Below, one piece after another: positions 43,525 to 47,741 of a DNA stretch of 47,741 nucleotides. Both the position numbers and the translations under genes were made by a program. The stretch is from Methanolobus halotolerans (GTDB lineage: Archaea > Halobacteriota > Methanosarcinia > Methanosarcinales > Methanosarcinaceae): positions 1 to 47,741 of the forward strand of contig NZ_PGGK01000015.1 in NCBI RefSeq assembly GCF_004745425.1, given 5' to 3'. Below the pieces are notes generated by a model that saw nothing but the letters and a program-made list of their open reading frames with translations, had not been told where the DNA came from and did not search any database. How positions within the stretch are numbered: position 1 is the first letter of the stretch; every line of letters begins with the position of its first letter.

Positions 43525-44301
43525 TCATACAAATGACTCCAGTTTGTGTTTAATGTCAGGCATCCATTCAGCTTCACACATATCAGCAACATAATCGCCG
43601 TGAAGCGGACGTATCTGATCTCTGATGATCATCTCGACAAGTAAAGGCCACAGGTCTTTTGTCATCCACTTGGGAGATGAGGCTATTTCATTGAATGCCA
43701 TTGCAAGCACCTGTTCTACCTCACCCCTGCCCATTACACCTGTTATCTTCTCCTTGATATCGGCAAGTATTTGCATGTTCTTTTTATACTCGGATGACTG
43801 GGTATACATTTCATTGAACACGATCTTTGAAAGCTCCCGTAGTTCAGAGGCGACCTCCTCTGAATAACTTGAGAGCTGGTCACCAGTCATGGGTCGCTGC
43901 TCGAATATATGCTGTATCACCTGTCTTGAAACCTCGATCTTGCCCATATCTTCCGAAAGGTCGGCCTTTCCAGTGAAAAGAGATATCAAAAGAGCTCCTT
44001 TGCCTACTGAAGAGAATATAACCGTTCCGAAATCATATTCAATGACGGATTGACGCAGACCCATTGCAAGCTGCTGGCTCACGTGGAGCAGGTTGTGACT
44101 GATCAGGTTCGTCAGTTCAAATATCTTCGGCCCTATGCTATCAGGAATATATGAAGCATATATCCTGCCATCGGCACCTGCAAATAGTAATACATCGACC
44201 TCACTGTCCTTGTAGGTCCTCTTTAACTGTGAGACCAGGGCAAACTTCAGAAGAGATACATCTTCCAGATCATCCTTTGTCTTTTTGGCCACCAGGTTCA
44301 C
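43525..44301 (-). CDS. Roadblock/LC7-like domain protein
   Basis: 258 residues. Residues 15-115 read like a roadblock/LC7 fold: 'VDVLLFAGADGRIYASYIP', 'FGTVIFSSVGKGALLISLFTG'-type strands (given here as VDVLLFAGADGRI and GALLISLF). The rest is helical ('DQLSSYSEEVASELREL'). GTG start at 44301 with AAGGT three bases upstream. Roadblock proteins regulate small GTPases or form dimeric scaffolds, as MglB does in bacterial polarity. No small GTPase is in this window, so the partner may be the KaiC-like ATPase 18 bases upstream. Confidence 0.65.
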   Translation of the reverse strand: MNLVAKKTKDDLEDVSLLKFALVSQLKRTYKDSEVDVLLFAGADGRIYASYIPDSIGPKIFELTNLISHNLLHVSQQLAMGLRQSVIEYDFGTVIFSSVGKGALLISLFTGKADLSEDMGKIEVSRQVIQHIFEQRPMTGDQLSSYSEEVASELRELSKIVFNEMYTQSSEYKKNMQILADIKEKITGVMGRGEVEQVLAMAFNEIASSPKWMTKDLWPLLVEMIIRDQIRPLHGDYVADMCEAEWMPDIKHKLESFV

Positions 44302-44319
44302 CGTACCTTAATTAACTAC

Positions 44320-45396
44320 TTATTGTATCATTTCTTCCAGTTCACGCAGATCATCTATCTCTATCAGACCTTCTTCTTCAGCATCCGCATTCTTTTCTTC
44401 AGGGATGTCCTCCGTAATTTCAGCGGATCCGTTTGCAGACAGCTCACCAATGTCAAGTTGTACATCCGAAGGCATGCTCTCTTCTTTTCTCCGGGCTATC
44501 TCCTCCCGTGTGAGTGCATCAGTAAATCCCTGAGATTCAAAGAATATCTGCAGTGTCTCTTTCGGCGAGAACGGATATGACCAGTTTTCCTTTACATATG
44601 CCAGGCGCTCAAGTACCGTCTCATTGGCTCCGAGATCAGCGGCGGTCCTGATAGCCTGGTCGAACAGGTCATCATACTTGCGCATATCCTCTGCGGATAT
44701 CAGTGGAGTGGTCCTTACAACAACTCCTATGCCACGCACAAATATATATGGATATACTTCCTCACCGTGTCTTGTGGCACGCATCTTCACAATCTCAAGC
44801 GCCCTGTTAAAAGCACCGCCTATGGGACGGTATGTAAGATGCACCGCGCCGTCTGACATGTATATGGGTATAAGAACATCCTCGCCAATGGTTTCACCGG
44901 GTGCTGCGTGTTCCTCTGTCGTGATAAGAACAGGACCCAGCTGTTTCATTGTATAGAACAGCTTAGTAATGATCTCACGCTGTTCCTGCTTATCATTCAC
45001 CGACCATATAAGAGGCGTAAGAGGATCGATGACAACACGCGTCTTAACAGAGTAGTTCTTATTTGCCTCCACAAGTGCCGGTAACTGTTCATCGACAAGT
45101 TTTACGAAATCCTTCCCTTTGGAATGAAAGAAGAACAGTTCTTTCTCGTAGTACTTGTCAAGATTGAAACCAAGCATCCTTGCCTCCCGCATGATCTGCT
45201 CAGGTGGTTCTTCCATACTGATGTACAGGGCATTCTCGCCATGTTCCAGTCCATATGTGAGATACTGCATGGCAAATGTAGATTTTCCAGTACCGCTTGA
45301 ACCCACTACAAGCAGTGTGGTATTATCACGGACACCTCCTTCGATAACCCGGTCCAGGCCTGAGATACCAGTTGGAATTCTTACTTCCTTATTCAT
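44320..45396 (-). CDS. KaiC-like RecA-superfamily ATPase with acidic tail
   Basis: 358 residues, single KaiC domain. Walker A 'GSSGTGKST' (32-40), catalytic Glu62-Glu63 in 'SMEEPPEQ', Walker B 'VVIDP' (121-125) and 'VKMRATRHGEEVYPY' near 208, which matches the conserved 'K.R...H......' segment of the family. Residues 230-300 form an added helical domain. The last 50 residues are strongly acidic. The start overlaps the stop of the Sm-like gene (ATGA) with GGAGG upstream. It has the complete active site, unlike the paralogue at 40477, and is the likely energy-using centre of the operon. Confidence 0.9.
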   Translation of the reverse strand: MNKEVRIPTGISGLDRVIEGGVRDNTTLLVVGSSGTGKSTFAMQYLTYGLEHGENALYISMEEPPEQIMREARMLGFNLDKYYEKELFFFHSKGKDFVKLVDEQLPALVEANKNYSVKTRVVIDPLTPLIWSVNDKQEQREIITKLFYTMKQLGPVLITTEEHAAPGETIGEDVLIPIYMSDGAVHLTYRPIGGAFNRALEIVKMRATRHGEEVYPYIFVRGIGVVVRTTPLISAEDMRKYDDLFDQAIRTAADLGANETVLERLAYVKENWSYPFSPKETLQIFFESQGFTDALTREEIARRKEESMPSDVQLDIGELSANGSAEITEDIPEEKNADAEEEGLIEIDDLRELEEMIQ

Positions 45397-45728
45397 TCCA
45401 GTCCCTCCAGATCCGTTGCCTCAGCGTCGAATTCCACCATATCTCCTTTATCGATCGCCAGGATAAGGGATTCATTACTGTCAAATGGAAAACTTTTCTC
45501 GATATAGATAGATTCTATTGCAGAACCCATAACTAACATGCGATCACTTATGTCAACCCATCCTGCATCCGTTTTTTGGAGTACGGTATTAAGTAGTACG
45601 TTGTCACTATCATGATCTATTCTCACACAAATTCCCCTGTAATGTGAAGTTCGTGTAATTACACGAACATGCACTCCGGTGAAATCTAATAAATGATCGT
45701 CATTTGGATCTTTTCTGATACCTGGCAT
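45393..45728 (-). CDS. Sm/Lsm-like small protein
   Basis: 111 residues. 'FTGVHVRVITRTSHYRGICVRID' (in part) followed by 'DNVLLNTVL' matches the Sm1 motif, and 'DRMLVMGSAIESIYIE' the Sm2 motif. This is an Sm-like beta barrel with a C-terminal acidic extension. The usual Sm RNA-binding residues (D-N after the G in Sm1; R-G in Sm2) are only partly kept ('MGS' replaces 'RG'). It could therefore be a protein-binding ring rather than an RNA chaperone. GAGG lies seven bases before the ATG; the stop overlaps the KaiC-like start. Confidence 0.65.
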   Translation of the reverse strand: MPGIRKDPNDDHLLDFTGVHVRVITRTSHYRGICVRIDHDSDNVLLNTVLQKTDAGWVDISDRMLVMGSAIESIYIEKSFPFDSNESLILAIDKGDMVEFDAEATDLEGLE

Positions 45729-45739
45729 TTTTGAGCCTC

Positions 45740-46657
45740 TTAATTTTTCTTCATTTTAGCCATAAGTTCGGCAAAACTATCCACTTTTTTCGATTCTTCC
45801 TGTAACTTCGGGTTTTCCCCGGTTGCCACTTTTTCCGGAGGATGGGGTGTTGCTGCTGAAGAGCCCTGCACCTTCTGTGCCATTTCACCGAAAGCTGCCC
45901 CGAAAGTACTATGCTGTGCGGCAACAGCAGCAAGCTCTTCTTCTGTCTTCCAGGGGGGATCGAATACCTTTTCCCGGACATTCATATTTCCTGCAAACTG
46001 CATGTAGGCATTCCCGATCTCAGAAAGTTTACCGTTATCCAGCAATTTGTACACTGTCAATGCTTTCACTCTTTCAATGAGCTCATTCTGGTCCACTGGT
46101 GGCCTGATACCCGAAAGGATCATCTTATCCTGCTCATCCAGCATTATCTGATAGGCTGATATGGGCTGCAAAGCTACTTTGAACTTGCATACAGGATCAC
46201 CGTTTTTTATACACTCGGTCTCTTCCACGGAGCATTCTAGCTCCAGCTCCTCCGTAAAGAACCTGTGCAGTGCATCGGTGGTGGCCACACATACTTTCTG
46301 GTTGTTCAAGGCGGGATAGCAATTACAGATCGGATTGTTCGGGACCGCAAAGATGTAATTCATCGGAGCATACGAGATTAGCTGTATTGACCCAAGCCCG
46401 ATCTCATTAAACAGTTTCATGTGGAACTTGTAAAGCGAATTTAACCTGATAGCATCGATGGTAAAGCATTTCAGGAATTTGCGTGTCTCGTTCCAGGGAA
46501 CTTTTGCCTTGGGGAATCTATCACTTATATTTTGCTGGACTTTGAGAAGTGTACCAAAGGCGCCCATTGACTGTGCAAAACTGCCTTCGGACATAGCTGG
46601 CGGACTGCCGGCAGAATCGGTCATAAAAGGAGGCAATCCGGGAGGCATATTGCTCAT
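45740..46657 (-). CDS. V4R-domain protein
   Basis: 305 residues. The Gly/Pro/Met-rich N-terminus (1-35) is low complexity. A V4R-like domain spans about 60-175, with the clinching 'CSVEETECIKNGDPVCKF' (V4R pattern C-x-E-x-C-x-GD-x-C-x-F) and a further Cys pair in 'NPICNCYPA' that may hold a metal. A helical segment and a Lys/Ser tail follow. GGGGAGGGG before the ATG is an excellent ribosome binding site. V4R domains sense small hydrophobic or redox ligands, so this is the best candidate sensor of the operon. Confidence 0.75.
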   Translation of the reverse strand: MSNMPPGLPPFMTDSAGSPPAMSEGSFAQSMGAFGTLLKVQQNISDRFPKAKVPWNETRKFLKCFTIDAIRLNSLYKFHMKLFNEIGLGSIQLISYAPMNYIFAVPNNPICNCYPALNNQKVCVATTDALHRFFTEELELECSVEETECIKNGDPVCKFKVALQPISAYQIMLDEQDKMILSGIRPPVDQNELIERVKALTVYKLLDNGKLSEIGNAYMQFAGNMNVREKVFDPPWKTEEELAAVAAQHSTFGAAFGEMAQKVQGSSAATPHPPEKVATGENPKLQEESKKVDSFAELMAKMKKN

Positions 46658-46699
46658 AACTGCCCCTCCCCGGACAAGATCAATTCAAAAAGATGCATT

Positions 46700-47287
46700 T
46701 TACATCAGCTCCTGTATTTGTTTCTGCCCTTGTTCAGTCAGAGTTCCGGAATTATCACATAGACCCTGGTCCCTCAGGCTCTTAAAACTTTCAGCCAGTG
46801 TCTGGCTATCGGCCCCGGTGAAAAAAGCCAGCTTCTGCATATCATTGACACCTGTGTATAACATATATAGTAATTTTTTATCGATGTCCGAAAGCGACTG
46901 CTTTTTCGGTGGAGTGCCGCACATTGGCTGCAGATAAGCCTTCAGAGTACTTACTACCGCTTCATTACCTGCCAGCAACGCTACAGAAGATGCACTCGCA
47001 CCCTGGACAACATTGGAGGGCTGGAGATAATCTATGATGAGGACATGTGTAGTACCTATTGATTTTTGTGTCTTCATACGGATCGAGTCCGTAACCTCCC
47101 TGCCTACCATGGTAATGTTCGGCAGAGGTATGGTAACCCATCCGCCACCTTCGGAGAACCACAGATTGAGATTTGTAAGGTAAAGAACACCTTTTTCCCA
47201 GTTATCCGAATACAGGGAATTACCCATCATTACTGCTTTGAAAATATAAGTCAGATCTACTTTTGCTATACCCTGCTCTTGAGCCAT
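46700..47287 (-). CDS. CheF-like taxis adaptor protein
   Basis: 195 residues. N-terminal 'KGVLYLTNLNLWF', 'WVTIPLPNITMVGREV' and 'THVLIIDYL' match the beta-rich archaeal CheF domain (PF04283-type). The C-terminal 60 residues ('DKKLLYMLYTGVNDMQKLAFFTG', in part, then 'LTEQGQK') form a winged helix, as in CheF proteins. CheF links the chemotaxis proteins CheY/CheC to the archaellum motor. No che or arl gene is visible in this window, so this copy may serve the KaiC operon it heads. Promoter lies just upstream; the next gene follows after 42 bases. Confidence 0.7.
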   Translation of the reverse strand: MAQEQGIAKVDLTYIFKAVMMGNSLYSDNWEKGVLYLTNLNLWFSEGGGWVTIPLPNITMVGREVTDSIRMKTQKSIGTTHVLIIDYLQPSNVVQGASASSVALLAGNEAVVSTLKAYLQPMCGTPPKKQSLSDIDKKLLYMLYTGVNDMQKLAFFTGADSQTLAESFKSLRDQGLCDNSGTLTEQGQKQIQELM

Positions 47288-47310
47288 ACGGAAGAACCCC
47301 GTTAAAATTA

Positions 47311-47338
47311 ATTATATATCTTATATTATAATTATAAC
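47311..47338 (-). promoter_or_regulatory. Promoter of the CheF-KaiC operon
   Basis: On the minus strand an AT-only stretch containing GATATATAATTAA lies 25-35 bases before the CheF-like ATG, followed by GGGG about ten bases before the start. This predicts a short leader. Confidence 0.45.
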
Positions 47339-47340
47339 AA

Positions 47341-47568
47341 ATATTGTATTGGCAGTATTAATAGCCTTCTATTGAAAACAGGAATAAATCTGATTCCCGG
47401 AGATATACTTGATTGTGCCAACCTGATCAACTCTATTAATCTATTCCTGCCAATAGAAAATATGATCTTATTTTTCTTCTCAGGGAGATGTGGCCTTTTA
47501 GCTAAGCAATTTATTTGCTTTTTCAGCACGAAAAAGCCGGAAATACTTCTTTTAAGTAAAGAAAATTT
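47341..47568. other. Intergenic stretch with no recognisable gene
   Basis: Short open frames exist on both strands, but none has a ribosome binding site, family motif or coding bias. It separates the operon promoter from the insertion sequence at the right edge. Confidence 0.5.
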
Positions 47569-47741
47569 TGGCTCTGTAGAAAACCTATTTCCTACTTAAT
47601 TTAGTCCGTAATCATTTAAAAAGGATAAAACCCCAAAGTGTTAACTTGCTAGCGAAAACACAAAGGGGATGTTTAGTGTTTTGTCTAATAAGTACTTAAA
47701 CTTTGTTGATGCAGCGCTAGCTGCATCAGGAAACTCACATT
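47569..47741 (+). mobile_element. Left end of an insertion sequence (continues beyond right edge)
   Basis: TGGCTCTGTAGAAAACCTA at 47569-47587 matches the ends of the MITE-like element at 17406. About 80 bases on, AAAGGGG precedes an ATG at 47669. That frame stays open to the edge and begins 'MFSVLSNKYLNFVDAA' and so on for 24 codons. A terminal repeat followed by a nearby ORF start is the layout of an IS with its transposase gene. The IS family cannot be fixed from this fragment. Confidence 0.6.

Noticed and set aside
47332-47529. 65-codon minus-strand ORF near the right edge
   Set aside because: There is no ribosome binding site, motif or neighbour supporting it, and it overlaps the operon promoter.

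Overview
The window looks like a chromosomal segment of a methanogenic archaeon of the Methanosarcinales, probably Methanosarcinaceae. The evidence is AT-rich TATA-type promoters, a mix of leaderless and Shine-Dalgarno starts, a cohesin/PGF-pre-PGF surface protein, a DUF2117 protein, KaiC-like RecA ATPases, a CheF-like protein and multi-module beta-helix surface proteins. The genus is inference. No rRNA, tRNA or CRISPR array was seen.

Layout. 0-5.4 kb: a very large tandem-module right-handed beta-helix protein that runs off the left edge, and a single-module membrane-anchored paralogue. 5.6-17.3 kb: a surface-polysaccharide locus with a DUF354 glycosyltransferase-like protein, a polysaccharide deacetylase-like protein, two FemAB/GNAT-type transferases, two AsnB-type amidotransferases, a polytopic membrane protein, a Wzx-like flippase and a small membrane protein. 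17.4-19.5 kb: a MITE-like element, then a promoter, a 22-codon valine-rich leader ORF, a terminator-like hairpin and an acetolactate synthase large-subunit gene. 19.7-30.2 kb: mixed housekeeping and accessory genes (lipoprotein, PepD, macro domain, glutamine amidotransferase, cohesin-type surface protein, two CWB2-like membrane proteins, small thioredoxin) with three decayed genes (DUF523/DUF1722, GNAT, DGC domain). 30.4-35.2 kb: a methyltransferase with a duplicated operator-like dyad, then two sodium:solute symporters, each preceded by a tiny membrane protein in a TGATG overlap. 35.4-38.2 kb: UPF0173 hydrolase, DUF2117 protein, winged-helix regulator, ubiquitin-like sulfur carrier and a 41-residue protein. 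38.4-47.3 kb: a signalling-type island with a seven-gene operon (CheF-like, V4R, Sm-like, KaiC-like, roadblock-like, coiled coil, GNAT). It is flanked by a MinD/ParA ATPase with a helix-turn-helix partner, a second KaiC-like protein and a possible degenerate RecA-fold protein. The right edge holds the first bases of an insertion sequence whose terminal repeat matches the MITE at 17.4 kb.

Two places stand out. The first is upstream of the acetolactate synthase gene. It has the parts of ribosome-mediated transcription attenuation: a leaderless short ORF ending in a Val/Leu run, its stop codon inside the 5' arm of a perfect 9-bp hairpin, and a T-run. To my knowledge this control mode is not established in archaea. 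The second is the KaiC/roadblock/V4R/Sm/CheF/MinD island, which looks like an undescribed archaeal signalling or cell-positioning module.
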